A stretch of 64,000 nt of DNA from Candidatus Latescibacterota bacterium. Lineage in GTDB: Bacteria; Latescibacterota; MWCZ01. Numbering within the stretch: the first letter of the stretch is position 1; every line of letters starts with the position of its first letter. A program made the position numbers and the translations under genes. Location: the NCBI GenBank assembly GCA_022706085.1, contig JAKJDF010000006.1:62001-126000 (forward strand). Reading direction: 5' to 3'. The notes below the pieces were generated by a model. The model was not told where the DNA came from and ran no database searches. It was given only the letters and a program-made list of their open reading frames with translations. This document shows, piece after piece, positions 55,441 through 64,000 of this stretch.

Positions 55441-55896
55441 TTACCTCTTTGCGCACCGTTGGCGTTCGTACTCTGCGATCTTTTCCATTCGACGGGCATG
55501 GCGACCGCCCTCAAACGGCGTAGATACCCAGACTTCAAAAATCGCTTGCCCTTCAGCGGGGGTCAAAGACCTCCCCGCCATAACGAGAATGTTGCTGTTG
55601 TTGTGCGCTCTGGCAAGGCGGGCCGCCTCCGGAGTGAGGCATAGCGTCGCCCGAATCCCATCTACTTTGTTCGCGCCAATCGTCATTCCCTGACCGCTTC
55701 CGCATGCGAGAACAGCACCATCAAAATCACCCCGCGCCACTGCTTCCGCGACCGGAATGCTGAAGTCGGAGTGATCGCATGGCTCCTTGGAGGCGCACCC
55801 GAAGTCAACGACCTCGTGCCCAAGCGCTCGTGCGTACGGTAGTACACCGTTTTTCAGGTCGAACGCGGCATGGTCCGATGCGAACGCGATTCTCAT
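55441..55896 (-). CDS. rpiB: Ribose-5-phosphate isomerase B
   Basis: A 151-residue RpiB/LacA-family enzyme interconverting ribose 5-phosphate and ribulose 5-phosphate. The start IAFASDHAAFDLK, DFGCASKEPCDHSDF, ACGSGQGMTIGANKVDGIRA (active-site Cys) and HNNSNILVMAGR are family marks. It sits between serA and nrdR in a tight operon. Confidence 0.94.
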   Translation of the reverse strand: MRIAFASDHAAFDLKNGVLPYARALGHEVVDFGCASKEPCDHSDFSIPVAEAVARGDFDGAVLACGSGQGMTIGANKVDGIRATLCLTPEAARLARAHNNSNILVMAGRSLTPAEGQAIFEVWVSTPFEGGRHARRMEKIAEYERQRCAKR

Positions 55897-55909
55897 CCGA
55901 ACAGCCCAT

Positions 55910-57526
55910 TCATGCCAGTCTGGCGTATTTCACCGTGTGCAAGTTTTTCAGCTTGCGCAGAGTATCCACGGTGCTTTCTTCTATGTCGCTGTCAAGCACG
56001 TAGACCATGACGGCGAGTCCGCCGGGAACGTCTCGTCCGTAGGAACCGAACGCGATATTGACATTGTGCGTACCCAGAACAGTGGCAACCTCTCCGATTA
56101 CGCCGGGCACGTCACGGTTCCACATGATCAGCAACCGGCCTTCCGGGATGACATCGCACGAGTGACCGTCAATACGGACGACGCGCGGGGAATCCTCGCC
56201 GAAAACGCTCCCGGCGATTCGCCGCGTGAGCGTCTCCCCCGAGGGAAGCCGCGTTTGATATGTCACCGTGACAACGTTGTTGTAGTCGTCATCACCCGTC
56301 CGCCGCATTTCGTCCACGCGGATGCCGCGTTCCTGAGCGAGCACCGGAGCATTGACGAGATTCACAGTCCCCGATTCGAGTTGCTTGAGCATGCCCACGA
56401 GCACTGACGCCGTGAGAAGTCCCGTCGGGTGCTCCAGAACGTCTCCGAAGTACTCCAGTGTAAGGGATACCGGCTGGCCGTCGCATACTTGCGCCTGCAA
56501 CGAACCAAGTCGCTCCGCCAGGCGCAGGAACGGCTTGGCGCGTTCGTAGGTCTGACGGTCCATCGGAAACATGTTGATGGCGTTCCTGATGGTTCCCGTG
56601 GTAAGCGCCTCAGCCACCAGTTGACCGATCTGTTCCGCAACCAGATGCTGAGCTTCGGCCGTGGAAGCACCCAGATGGGGCGTCACAATGGTATGCGGAT
56701 GCTGGATAATCGGCGCCGTCATGTCCGGTGGTTCGTTCTCAAACACATCCAGCGCGGCTCCCGCCACTTTCCCCGAATTTAGTGCATCCAGAAGGGCGTC
56801 CGTGTCGATGATCTCCCCGCGCGCGCAGTTGATTATCCGGACGCCGGTCTTGCACCTGTTCAGCCTGTCAGCGTCCAGAAGGTGATGTGTGTTCGCGTTC
56901 GACGGAATGTGAAGTGTCAGATAGTCCGCTTGTTCGAGGACCGCATCCAGCGGCAGCAACTGCGCTCCGGTCGCTTCTGCCGCTGCGGGGGAAATCATCG
57001 GGTCGTAACACACGACATTCATGTCCAGACCCCGTGCACGCCGGGCAACTTCGCGACCAATTTTGCCAAGGCCGATTACGCCCAGAACCTTGCCGCGAAC
57101 TTCCGTGCCGGTAAACGCGGATCGACTCCATTTCCCCGCCTTCATGGCTGCGCACGCCTGCGGAATATTCCGTGACAATGCCATCATCATTCCGATGGTA
57201 TGCTCGGCGGCGCTGGTGGTGTTCCCCTCGGGGGTGTTCAGAACAGCTATCCCGTGGTGCGTTGCTTCTTCCACATCGATGTTGTCAACCCCTACTCCGG
57301 CGCGTCCGATGACCTGCAACTTGGGGCCTGCCGCGATGATCTCCCGGGTGACGCGGGTCGCGGAGCGAACGACCAGACCCGTGCAGTCCTTCAGTGCCGC
57401 CAGTAGCTCGGTTCCCTTCAGGCCGGGACGGTAGTCTACTTCTATGCCCGCTGCTTCGAGGCGAGCCTTGCAGATCTCGTGTACGTCGTCGCTGATAAGC
57501 ACTTTGTGGTGAACGAATTGAGTCAT
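55910..57526 (-). CDS. serA: D-3-phosphoglycerate dehydrogenase
   Basis: First enzyme of serine synthesis, 538 aa, of the long type. A catalytic/NAD domain (VLGVIGLGKIGREVARRARGLDM, INCARGEIIDTDALL, TPHLGASTAEAQ) is followed by an intervening ASB-like domain and a C-terminal ACT domain (LIMWNRDVPGVIGEVATVLG), which suggests allosteric control. Start ATG 57526 has GAGG at eight bases; a longer frame of 22 residues is not conserved-looking. It lies directly behind a class V aminotransferase that probably supplies the next step. Confidence 0.96.
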   Translation of the reverse strand: MTQFVHHKVLISDDVHEICKARLEAAGIEVDYRPGLKGTELLAALKDCTGLVVRSATRVTREIIAAGPKLQVIGRAGVGVDNIDVEEATHHGIAVLNTPEGNTTSAAEHTIGMMMALSRNIPQACAAMKAGKWSRSAFTGTEVRGKVLGVIGLGKIGREVARRARGLDMNVVCYDPMISPAAAEATGAQLLPLDAVLEQADYLTLHIPSNANTHHLLDADRLNRCKTGVRIINCARGEIIDTDALLDALNSGKVAGAALDVFENEPPDMTAPIIQHPHTIVTPHLGASTAEAQHLVAEQIGQLVAEALTTGTIRNAINMFPMDRQTYERAKPFLRLAERLGSLQAQVCDGQPVSLTLEYFGDVLEHPTGLLTASVLVGMLKQLESGTVNLVNAPVLAQERGIRVDEMRRTGDDDYNNVVTVTYQTRLPSGETLTRRIAGSVFGEDSPRVVRIDGHSCDVIPEGRLLIMWNRDVPGVIGEVATVLGTHNVNIAFGSYGRDVPGGLAVMVYVLDSDIEESTVDTLRKLKNLHTVKYARLA

Positions 57527-57536
57527 GGAACAGGCC

Positions 57537-58682
57537 TCATTGTGCAGCAGGCGTACGGGAAAGAACGCGTTGAGCGGCCGCAACCGCCTCACCGGAATTC
57601 ACCTTCCATCCGACATCGGCAAGAGCGCGTTCCAGGAACGAAACGCCGGCCACGATGTCGCCATCATCGAGGTAACCGAGATGCGCGACGCGCAGGATCT
57701 TTCCTGTGAGCTGGTCTTGTCCGCCTGCAGTTTTCATCCCATAGACGTTGAACAGCTGCTTGCTCAAGCGGCTGTAATCCAACCCATCGGGCAGCGCGAT
57801 AACCGTCTGCACGTTCGCAGGGACCCTCGGGAACAAAGGAAGGCCGAGCGTGCGCACCGCCTGCCGCATGGCTTCCGCCATGGTCTGGTGCCGTTCCCAG
57901 AGCTTCTCAAGCCCCTCCGACCGAATCATTTCAAGTGCCCGCGCCAGCCCGGTGAGCAATGTGATCGCAGGCGTCCAGGGTGTGGTTGTTTTCTCCCACG
58001 ATTTACGGTGTTTCGCGAAGCTGAGATAATACGAGGGGAGGTCGGTCCGTTTCACGGCTTCCCAGGCTTCGTCGCTCAGCGCAGCGAATGCCAGTCCCGG
58101 CGGCAACATGAGACCCTTCTGGGATCCCGTCACCGCAACGTCAATTCCCCATTCATCAACGCGGAGTTCGTGAACCCCGCAACCGGTGATGCTGTCCACG
58201 AGACACAGGGCGTTCCTCTTTTTCACGACTGCGGCAAGCGCTTTGATGTCGTTGAGCGCACCGGTTGACGTCTCGCTCTGTGTGAGGCAAACCGCACGAA
58301 CTCCCGGATTCGCCACCAACGCCTCTTCAAGCTGCTCTGCGGTGACGCTTTCACCCCAGGGAACGTCCAGAGGAACAAATGGAACTCCGTACGCCGCGCA
58401 GATTTCTCCCCAGCGCTCCCCGAATTTCCCTCCCCGGACGACCAGTGTCAGGGTCGAACGGGACAGGACCGATACGACAGCACCCTCCATCGCTCCTGTG
58501 CCGCTGCAGGTGAGCATCAGCACGGGGTTTTTCGTCTGGAACAGATACTGAAGCCCTTCATGGCAGCTCTGCAATACCTTGGAGAACTCCGGCGTCCGAT
58601 GGTGTATGATCGGCGCTGCCATTTCAAGCGATACCTGCTCGGGTACCATTGTCGGGCCAGGGGTATACAGACGCGTTTTCAA
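57537..58682 (-). CDS. Class V aminotransferase, serine/alanine-glyoxylate type
   Basis: PLP enzyme of 381 aa. The opening TPGPTMVPEQV and HHRTPEFSKVL is typical of the alanine-glyoxylate/serine-pyruvate group; the PLP Lys is in VTGSQKGLMLPPGLAF. The TTG start has GGGAGG ten bases upstream within the end of engB. Next to serA it is a candidate for the amination step of serine synthesis in place of SerC, or for glyoxylate-serine transamination. The sequence cannot separate these. Confidence 0.85.
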   Translation of the reverse strand: MKTRLYTPGPTMVPEQVSLEMAAPIIHHRTPEFSKVLQSCHEGLQYLFQTKNPVLMLTCSGTGAMEGAVVSVLSRSTLTLVVRGGKFGERWGEICAAYGVPFVPLDVPWGESVTAEQLEEALVANPGVRAVCLTQSETSTGALNDIKALAAVVKKRNALCLVDSITGCGVHELRVDEWGIDVAVTGSQKGLMLPPGLAFAALSDEAWEAVKRTDLPSYYLSFAKHRKSWEKTTTPWTPAITLLTGLARALEMIRSEGLEKLWERHQTMAEAMRQAVRTLGLPLFPRVPANVQTVIALPDGLDYSRLSKQLFNVYGMKTAGGQDQLTGKILRVAHLGYLDDGDIVAGVSFLERALADVGWKVNSGEAVAAAQRVLSRTPAAQ

Positions 58683-58698
58683 GGTCGTTCCGCCTCCC

Positions 58699-59328
58699 TC
58701 ATACGGTTTCCGAATGCCACGTTGCCCGGACCGGAGTCTCCTCCCGCCATCCAGAGAGCCGCCCCAGGATCCATCCTTCCAGTTCCCGCAAGCCTTGTTT
58801 CTGCTTGGCGGACGTAATGAAAACCGGGACCGTCTCAGGCAACGTTCCCCTCAACGATTTCGCAAGGTCTGCGGCGTGGTGGTCCCTGATCCTGTCAGCC
58901 TTTGAGATCGCCACCGCGAAGTTCCTGCCTTTCCTCGTCAGCCATTCGATCATTGTCTGGTCCAACTCGGTAGGGCCCACTTTTGAATCCACAAGCACAA
59001 CAACGCCGCACAACTGCGTCCGCCGCTCAAGATAAGGCTCGATCAACGCTTGCCAGCGAATTCTGTCTGATTCGGCGGCGGCGACATATCCGTAGCCCGG
59101 AAGGTCTACCAGATGCCAGCTCGAATCTATGACGTAGAAATTGATCTTGCGCGTTTTCCCCGGAGTGTTTGACGTACGTGCAAGGCTTCTTCTGCCTGTC
59201 AGCGCATTGATGAGTGACGATTTGCCTGCGTTGGATCGCCCGGCCCACGCAATTTCGGGCATCCGCGAGGCAGGCAGTTCGTTGAGATCAACAACGCTTC
59301 TGACGAACTCCGCAGAGGCAACGCGCAT
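58699..59328 (-). CDS. engB: Ribosome biogenesis GTPase YsxC/EngB
   Basis: A 209-residue TrmE-Era-EngA-type GTPase needed for late 50S assembly. G1 is GRSNAGKSSLINALTG, the G2/G3 region is NTPGKTRKINFY, then VDLPGYGY, and G4 is ISKADR. ATG 59328 is the likely start (a GTG lies immediately before it). It lies 26 bases after clpX. Confidence 0.94.
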   Translation of the reverse strand: MRVASAEFVRSVVDLNELPASRMPEIAWAGRSNAGKSSLINALTGRRSLARTSNTPGKTRKINFYVIDSSWHLVDLPGYGYVAAAESDRIRWQALIEPYLERRTQLCGVVVLVDSKVGPTELDQTMIEWLTRKGRNFAVAISKADRIRDHHAADLAKSLRGTLPETVPVFITSAKQKQGLRELEGWILGRLSGWREETPVRATWHSETV

Positions 59329-59354
59329 CACACAACCAGTTCGAAGAGCCGGTC

Positions 59355-60608
59355 TCAGGCGATCTGTTTGCGCAGACCGTCATCCGGAAGATACAGTGAT
59401 TTGAGCTTCCTTGCCGCAGGATCCACCGTAAGAACCACCTCACTGATCCCGCTCAACGACGGAATTTCGAACATTACGTCCACCATGGCGGATTCGATAA
59501 CTGCTCTCAGCCCGCGCGCGCCGCTTCCCCGTCTCCGTGCCTCGTCCACGATGAACTTCAGCGCGTCATCCTCAAAGCGCATGCGGACGTTTTCCATCCC
59601 GAGCAGGTGCTGGTACTGCCGGACAAGCGCATTCTTCGGTTCGAGCAGGATTCGCATCAGCGCCTCGTCATCCAACTCATCCAACGCGGCAACAACTGGG
59701 AGCCGGCCGATCAACTCCGGGATCAGGCCGAATTTCAGCAGGTCATCCGGTTCTGTATGATGCAGGATTGAAGAGGCTTCCTTCTTTCTTGCGGATTCCG
59801 GAGGAGCGTTGAAACCGATGTATTTCCGCCCGATTCTTTCCTGAATTATCGTTTCCAACCCCTCAAATGCGCCCCCGCAGATGAACAGAATGTTCTTCGT
59901 GTTGATCTGGATCAGGGGTTGTTCCGGGTGCTTTCGCCCGCCTTTCGGTGGTATGCTGCTGATGGTGCCCTCAAGCACTTTCAGCAGAGCCTGTTGCACG
60001 CCTTCGCCCGACACATCGCGCGTTATTGAGGGATTTGCCGATTTCCTGGCCACCTTGTCAATTTCGTCGAGGTAGACGATGCCGATTTCCGCTCGAGGGA
60101 CATCGTAATCAGCGGCTTGGAGAAGTCGTACGAGGATGTTTTCAACATCCTCACCGACATAACCGGCTTCCGTCAGAACGGTCGCGTCTGCGATGCAGAA
60201 CGGGACGTCGAGAATGCGGGAAAGCGTTTGGGCAAGAAGTGTCTTCCCGGTTCCGGTAGGTCCGACCAGCAGGATATTGCTTTTGTCCAGCTCAACGTTG
60301 TCAGGATTGGCGCCCGCGGAACGAATGCGTTTGTAGTGATTGTACACAGCCACACTGAGGATTCTTTTGGCGCGTTCCTGTCCGATCGCGTATTCGTCCA
60401 GATGCCGTTTGATTTCTGCGGGTTTCGGAAGCGGTTTGTCTTGCAGGGCCGGTCGGGTACGCTTCTCGTCACTGAGGATTTCGTTGCACATCTGAATGCA
60501 TTCATCGCAGATGTGCACGTTCGGGCCGGTAATGAGGCGCTTGACCTGGTCCGCGCCGCGGTTGCAAAAGGAGCACCGCAATTCCTCTTCGCGCTTTCGT
60601 GTTGACAC
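59355..60608 (-). CDS. clpX: ClpX, ATPase subunit of the ClpXP protease
   Basis: A 417-residue AAA+ unfoldase. The N-terminal zinc domain has four cysteines (CSFCN, then CDECIQMC). Walker A is GPTGTGKT, Walker B is IVYLDEIDK, and the ClpP-binding loop region reads RKYIGFNA. The start is GTG 60608 with GGGAG upstream. It follows clpP by 35 bases, the usual tig-clpP-clpX order. Confidence 0.97.
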   Translation of the reverse strand: MSTRKREEELRCSFCNRGADQVKRLITGPNVHICDECIQMCNEILSDEKRTRPALQDKPLPKPAEIKRHLDEYAIGQERAKRILSVAVYNHYKRIRSAGANPDNVELDKSNILLVGPTGTGKTLLAQTLSRILDVPFCIADATVLTEAGYVGEDVENILVRLLQAADYDVPRAEIGIVYLDEIDKVARKSANPSITRDVSGEGVQQALLKVLEGTISSIPPKGGRKHPEQPLIQINTKNILFICGGAFEGLETIIQERIGRKYIGFNAPPESARKKEASSILHHTEPDDLLKFGLIPELIGRLPVVAALDELDDEALMRILLEPKNALVRQYQHLLGMENVRMRFEDDALKFIVDEARRRGSGARGLRAVIESAMVDVMFEIPSLSGISEVVLTVDPAARKLKSLYLPDDGLRKQIA

Positions 60609-60643
60609 TCGTTTTGTACTCCCAGAGGCTGAACTGCCCGGTT

Positions 60644-61246
60644 TCAGGCAGGGATCTTCGCAATCTGTTTGGTGGTTACGGAATCGATGATGCCGTACTC
60701 CTTCGCTTCTTCCGCGCTGAAAAATTTGTCGCGGTCGGTGTCTCGCGCGATGTCTTCAAGGCTGCGTCCGGTATCCATTGAGATCAGCTCATTCAGGCGG
60801 TTCCGCGTTTTCAGGATTTCCTCGGCCTGAATGGCGATGTCGGTTGCCTGACCCTGAATGCCGCCGGCCCAGGGCTGATGGATCATGATCCGCGCGTGTG
60901 GCAAAGCGGTCCGGTGTCCCTTCTCGCCGGCTGCAAGCAGAATGGCGCCCATGCTGGCTGCCAGACCAATGCACACCGTGTGGACCGGCGCATCGATAAA
61001 TTTCATCGTGTCGTATATCGCAAGACCCGCGGAAACACTTCCCCCGGGGCTGTTGATATACATCTCGATAGGTGTTTTCGCGTCTTCTGACTGGAGAAAC
61101 AAGAGCTGCGCGACGACAAGATTGGACACGGCATCGTCTATCGCAGTTCCAAGGAAAACGATTCGTTTCTTGAGAAGCAGCGACCAGATGTCGTAGGCTC
61201 GTTCGCCTCGACCGTCACGTTCTATTATCATGGGCGCCAGATTCAT
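60644..61246 (-). CDS. clpP: ClpP protease, proteolytic subunit
   Basis: A 200-residue serine protease subunit that forms the ClpXP barrel. Ser98 (GLAASMGA) and His123 (MIHQPW) are in place and the catalytic Asp lies in the ARDTDRD segment. [19 protein letters not shown] is the family signature. Start ATG 61246 has AAGGAG eight bases upstream, so the extra six codons upstream are rejected. Confidence 0.97.
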   Translation of the reverse strand: MNLAPMIIERDGRGERAYDIWSLLLKKRIVFLGTAIDDAVSNLVVAQLLFLQSEDAKTPIEMYINSPGGSVSAGLAIYDTMKFIDAPVHTVCIGLAASMGAILLAAGEKGHRTALPHARIMIHQPWAGGIQGQATDIAIQAEEILKTRNRLNELISMDTGRSLEDIARDTDRDKFFSAEEAKEYGIIDSVTTKQIAKIPA

Positions 61247-61312
61247 GGTTTTCACTCCTTGCAAAAACGGGCACTCGTTCGCGCGTGTTCCGGATTTTTG
61301 TCCGTTATCCCA

Positions 61313-62584
61313 TCACTTCTGCGGAACCGGGCTTTCCTCAATTGCTGCGTGCTCCTCGAGGAAGTTCAGTACCGCTTCCTCCTGCAACTCGTACCGGATT
61401 TGCTCATACTGGCCGTTGTTGATCATGTAATCCCTGAGGTTGCGAACCGACGTTCCCATGGAGGCGGCCATCCGGGCAATACGAGCGTCCACATCCTCAT
61501 CGGGAACGACGATACTTTCCTGCGCCGCGATCCGTTCGAGGAGGAGCGACGCCCGAACCTCTCGCAACGCATCCTCGCGGTGCTCCGCGCGGAACTCGTT
61601 CTCGTCGTGCTCGTGCCCCTGTTGCTTGTGTTGTTGAAACATCCTTGTGAGCAACCGTTGGACGAGAGTTTCCGGGACTTCTATCTGATTTCTTTCAACA
61701 AGCGCGCTTTTCAATCGGACGTGCACCTGCTGCTTGGCGAGCGCGTCGAGCCGGCGCTTGATGTCCGCCTCCAAGTCCTTCCGGAGATCCTCTTCTGTCG
61801 CGTATTCACCGAGTTCCTTCAGAAAGTCTTCGGTGATCTCGGGAACGATTCGTTCACGGACCTCCTTGAGGGTTACAGATGCTTTTTCTTCTTTGCCGGC
61901 ACGGTTCGGATCGTAGAAATCTTCGCGGTAATGGAACGTAACGTTCCGTGTGTCGCCGTGTGCCATTCCGACGATCTGCTCGTCCAGATCCTTGCTCACC
62001 GAGCCGGTTCCGCCGAGAACCCACCGGAGGTTGTCCTGTTTCTGGCCGATAAGGGGGACGCCCGTTTCATCGAGTTTCTGGAGATCGATAACCACAACGT
62101 CGCCGTTTTGCGCAGGGCGTTCGACCGGAGTCTCGGTTGCGCGGCGTTCACGCAGGAAATTGACCTGTCTCGTCACGTCCTCTTCGGTTACCGTGTGAAC
62201 TGGACGGATCGCCGGGAGCCCTTTGTAATCCTTTACGTCGAATTGAGGCTTCACCTCGACGGTACCCGAGAAACGCAACGCTTCTCCGGGTTCCGCATTG
62301 ACCGAACCGATCTGCGCCTGGTCCACGGGCTGGAGCTTGTTCTCTTCCAACGCTTTCTGCCAGGATTCCTCCATGAGATCGCGGATGACCTGGGCGCGGA
62401 TGTCTTTTCCGAACCACCTCCTGATGACGGAATCGGTTGCCTTACCCGGTCGGAAACCAGGGATTGTTCTTGTGCGGCGGTATTCCTTCACCATGGAGGT
62501 TATGCGGTCTTCGATGGCGTCGGGTTCGACTTCGATGTTAATGCGTCGGCTGCATGGTGTGGTTTCAGTGACCTCGAGTTTCAT
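61313..62584 (-). CDS. tig: Trigger factor
   Basis: Ribosome-bound chaperone and peptidyl-prolyl isomerase of 423 aa. The ribosome-binding loop GFRPGKA is at about residue 45. An FKBP-type domain in the middle has NGDVVIDLQKLDETG-like strands, and the C-terminal helical arms are lysine/glutamate rich. Start MKLEVTETTPCSRRI at ATG 62584 is the family start; the longer frame would cross the tRNA-Leu gene. Confidence 0.95.
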   Translation of the reverse strand: MKLEVTETTPCSRRINIEVEPDAIEDRITSMVKEYRRTRTIPGFRPGKATDSVIRRWFGKDIRAQVIRDLMEESWQKALEENKLQPVDQAQIGSVNAEPGEALRFSGTVEVKPQFDVKDYKGLPAIRPVHTVTEEDVTRQVNFLRERRATETPVERPAQNGDVVVIDLQKLDETGVPLIGQKQDNLRWVLGGTGSVSKDLDEQIVGMAHGDTRNVTFHYREDFYDPNRAGKEEKASVTLKEVRERIVPEITEDFLKELGEYATEEDLRKDLEADIKRRLDALAKQQVHVRLKSALVERNQIEVPETLVQRLLTRMFQQHKQQGHEHDENEFRAEHREDALREVRASLLLERIAAQESIVVPDEDVDARIARMAASMGTSVRNLRDYMINNGQYEQIRYELQEEAVLNFLEEHAAIEESPVPQK

Positions 62585-62685
62585 CGGGTTCCTCAATTCG
62601 CGCTGGCGCCGTGGCCAGTCGGGTGCCAGTGATGAAGGGTCGTCGCAGGGCGAACGCCTTCGGGAAAGAGTCTGTTGCGCGAGGG

Positions 62686-62771
<86 letters not shown>

Positions 62772-62818
62772 CATGGCCCGCACGCAGGTTACCTGCAAGC
62801 AGATTGCTCAAAATACTA

Positions 62819-62847
62819 AAGATACCTTTGCGGCATGGAGAGGTCAA
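62819..62847 (-). promoter_or_regulatory. Sigma-70 promoter for tRNA-Leu and the tig operon
   Basis: Read on the minus strand, TTGACC (62847-62842) is followed after exactly 17 bases by TATCTT (62824-62819). Transcription would start about 40 bases before the tRNA. No terminator hairpin is visible between tRNA-Leu and tig, so the promoter may drive both. Confidence 0.65.
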
Positions 62848-62921
62848 CGAAGGGCGATGAAGCATGAACAGGTTCGTGCACGCCGCGTCCGTGCGAATGC
62901 GCGCAGATCAATTCAACTCAA

Positions 62922-63926
62922 TTACCATGACCACGCGGCGGCAACGCGGTGAACTCCGCCGAACGCGCCCGCCAGGCTGTAGGCATAATCCAGAGCAAGG
63001 CTTTTGTGAACGACTCCAAAGCCCGCGGCGAGCCCTGACCCTCCGAACGCAGACCCGTGGCGATCATCGAATGCGAATCCCGATCTGTGGGTGCCGTCAA
63101 CGTCTGTGTTGGAGCGGTACCGTACGAGGGACGCGTACCCCAGCCGGATGAAAAGGGACTCGAAAGGACGGATTTCCGCCCCTACGGAAGCGGAAGCCTC
63201 GTTATCCCGCGGGAGCGTGAAATCAGAAACCAGCAGCAACGGCAACGGGAAATGGGCCGGGCGATGAGAAACCCCGGCGTGGAACTCCGTCGGAACATCA
63301 TCTTTCAGCCCCTGTGAACCGCCGACGTAGCTGCTCAGAGCACCTCCCAGGTTTTCCGCGGACACGGCGACGACAGTCTGCTGATTCGGTGCATGCCACT
63401 GGAATCCAACGTTCATCACAAGCGCGGACGAGGAATAGGCGTCGATCGTCGATCGTATCCAGCCGAGTGAAACGCCGCCTGCAATCCCCAGCCGCAGCGG
63501 CGCGGCCCACCCGACTCTGAGGGAAAGATCGTTTGCGCCAAACGTGCCGATTTCGGCCGCCGTTTCATTGGTTCGTTGAAATTCCCCGAACCAGACGTTT
63601 CCGACGACGACAGACCAGACACCATGGCGAGTGGGGTACGCACCGTACGCGACCACCGGCAGGACGTCGAGCACGTAATCAATTACCGCGATACCAGCGG
63701 TTCTGGAGACAATTCCGGCTGAAGCTGACGGGTTACCTGCTGCGGCCAGAGAGTTGGCTGGCAGCGCGCAATCCGCGCCGCCAAGGGCAGCGGAACGACT
63801 GGTGGCGACGAGGGAAAGGCTCTTGAATCCCGAGGCGCCGCTGTCATCTCCGGACCCGAACGCTTCCGCCCGAGAGGTGACCAGGAAGAAGGCAAGGCCA
63901 CTGCATGCCAGCCATCGGAAGTTCAT
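62922..63926 (-). CDS. PorV/PorQ-like outer membrane beta-barrel protein
   Basis: A 334-residue exported protein with a signal peptide (about 1-22, cleavage after AEA). The early motif SLSLVATSRSAALGGADCALPANSLAAAGNP is the characteristic start of PorV/PorQ family proteins, which line up with the FadL-type outer membrane barrels. Alternating hydrophobic strands follow to an aromatic C-terminus (AAAWSW), fitting an outer membrane barrel. PorV and PorQ take part in type IX secretion in Bacteroidota; no other secretion gene is seen here. Its ATG overlaps the gatB stop (ATGA). Confidence 0.75.
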   Translation of the reverse strand: MNFRWLACSGLAFFLVTSRAEAFGSGDDSGASGFKSLSLVATSRSAALGGADCALPANSLAAAGNPSASAGIVSRTAGIAVIDYVLDVLPVVAYGAYPTRHGVWSVVVGNVWFGEFQRTNETAAEIGTFGANDLSLRVGWAAPLRLGIAGGVSLGWIRSTIDAYSSSALVMNVGFQWHAPNQQTVVAVSAENLGGALSSYVGGSQGLKDDVPTEFHAGVSHRPAHFPLPLLLVSDFTLPRDNEASASVGAEIRPFESLFIRLGYASLVRYRSNTDVDGTHRSGFAFDDRHGSAFGGSGLAAGFGVVHKSLALDYAYSLAGAFGGVHRVAAAWSW

Positions 63927-64000
63927 GACAGATACTTTCGGACCAGATCATTCACAAGTGCAGGGTTTGCGCGTCCCTTCGTGGCCTTCATCACTTGACC
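63923..64000 (-). CDS. gatB: Aspartyl/glutamyl-tRNA amidotransferase subunit B, 3' end (partial)
   Basis: Only the last 25 codons and the stop are present. They read GQVMKATKGRANPALVNDL, then VRKYLS. The GQVMKATKG.ANP..VN pattern is the conserved C-terminal tail of GatB, which amidates misacylated tRNA-Gln and tRNA-Asn. The stop codon overlaps the start of the barrel protein gene. Identification rests on this short tail. Confidence 0.8.
   Translation of the reverse strand, partial: GQVMKATKGRANPALVNDLVRKYLS

Noticed and set aside
61259-62632. Plus-strand frame of 457 codons opposite trigger factor
   Set aside because: Antisense to a well conserved gene with correct motifs; a high-GC shadow frame.

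Overview
The window is a gene-dense bacterial chromosome segment of fairly high GC content. I see no insertion sequence, prophage, CRISPR array or rRNA. An apolipoprotein N-acyltransferase, an LpxH-like lipid A hydrolase, a PorV/PorQ-like barrel and a secreted propeller with a FlgD-like tail point to a diderm. That mix, together with the pectin-type lyases, suggests the FCB side of the tree (Bacteroidota/Fibrobacterota-like, or a candidate phylum such as Latescibacteria or KSB1). This placement is inference only; no rRNA is present to confirm it.

Layout. 1-7044 (+): the 3' end of an unidentified gene, then mnmA, lnt, a GT-C type membrane protein and a secreted beta-propeller protein. 7059-14428 (-): a GlcD-type oxidase, two tandem signal peptidases, lepA, mntP, a small membrane protein and a YihY-family protein; two good intrinsic terminators lie here. 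14596-17383 (+): ftsH and a methyltransferase. 17386-20026: a DUF4384 protein and a double ABC ATPase (-), and a DUF3467 protein (+). 20027-31849 (-): one long run of closely packed and often overlapping genes: lpxH-like, DUF1854, Eis-like acetyltransferase, Dpm1-like and fused GT2 glycosyltransferases, S41 protease, PEGA protein, galK, a hydroxyacid dehydrogenase, an alpha/beta hydrolase-PurM fusion and a VanZ-like protein. 31885-39552 (+): a complete F-type ATP synthase operon (atpZ-like, atpI-like, B, E, F, H, A, G, D, C).

39683-50408 looks like a pectin/uronate utilisation island. It has two tandem PL22-like oligogalacturonate lyases, an NtrC-type regulator with a degenerate receiver, a small receiver-like protein, an AlaC-like aminotransferase and a large protein that may be a glycoside hydrolase. 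On the other strand it has eda-kdgK-sugar isomerase-map. The lyases would feed ketodeoxyuronates, KdgK and Eda would finish the route to pyruvate and glyceraldehyde 3-phosphate, and the intermediate KduI/KduD steps are not in the window.

50606-53099 (+) holds a cysteine-rich unknown protein, purD and purE. 53107-62847 (-) reads from a clear promoter through tRNA-Leu, tig, clpP, clpX, engB, a class V aminotransferase, serA, rpiB, nrdR, tRNA-Ser and a dehydrogenase-acetyltransferase fusion; this links protein quality control, serine synthesis and sugar metabolism. The right edge holds a PorV/PorQ-like barrel overlapping the 3' end of gatB.

The most unusual objects are the alpha/beta hydrolase-PurM fusion and the GT2-membrane-Rossmann fusion. 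The degenerate regulator pair, the ECF-type double ATPase without a T component and the nine-cysteine orphan protein are also notable. Several gene starts were moved to TTG, GTG or internal ATG codons on the strength of Shine-Dalgarno spacing.
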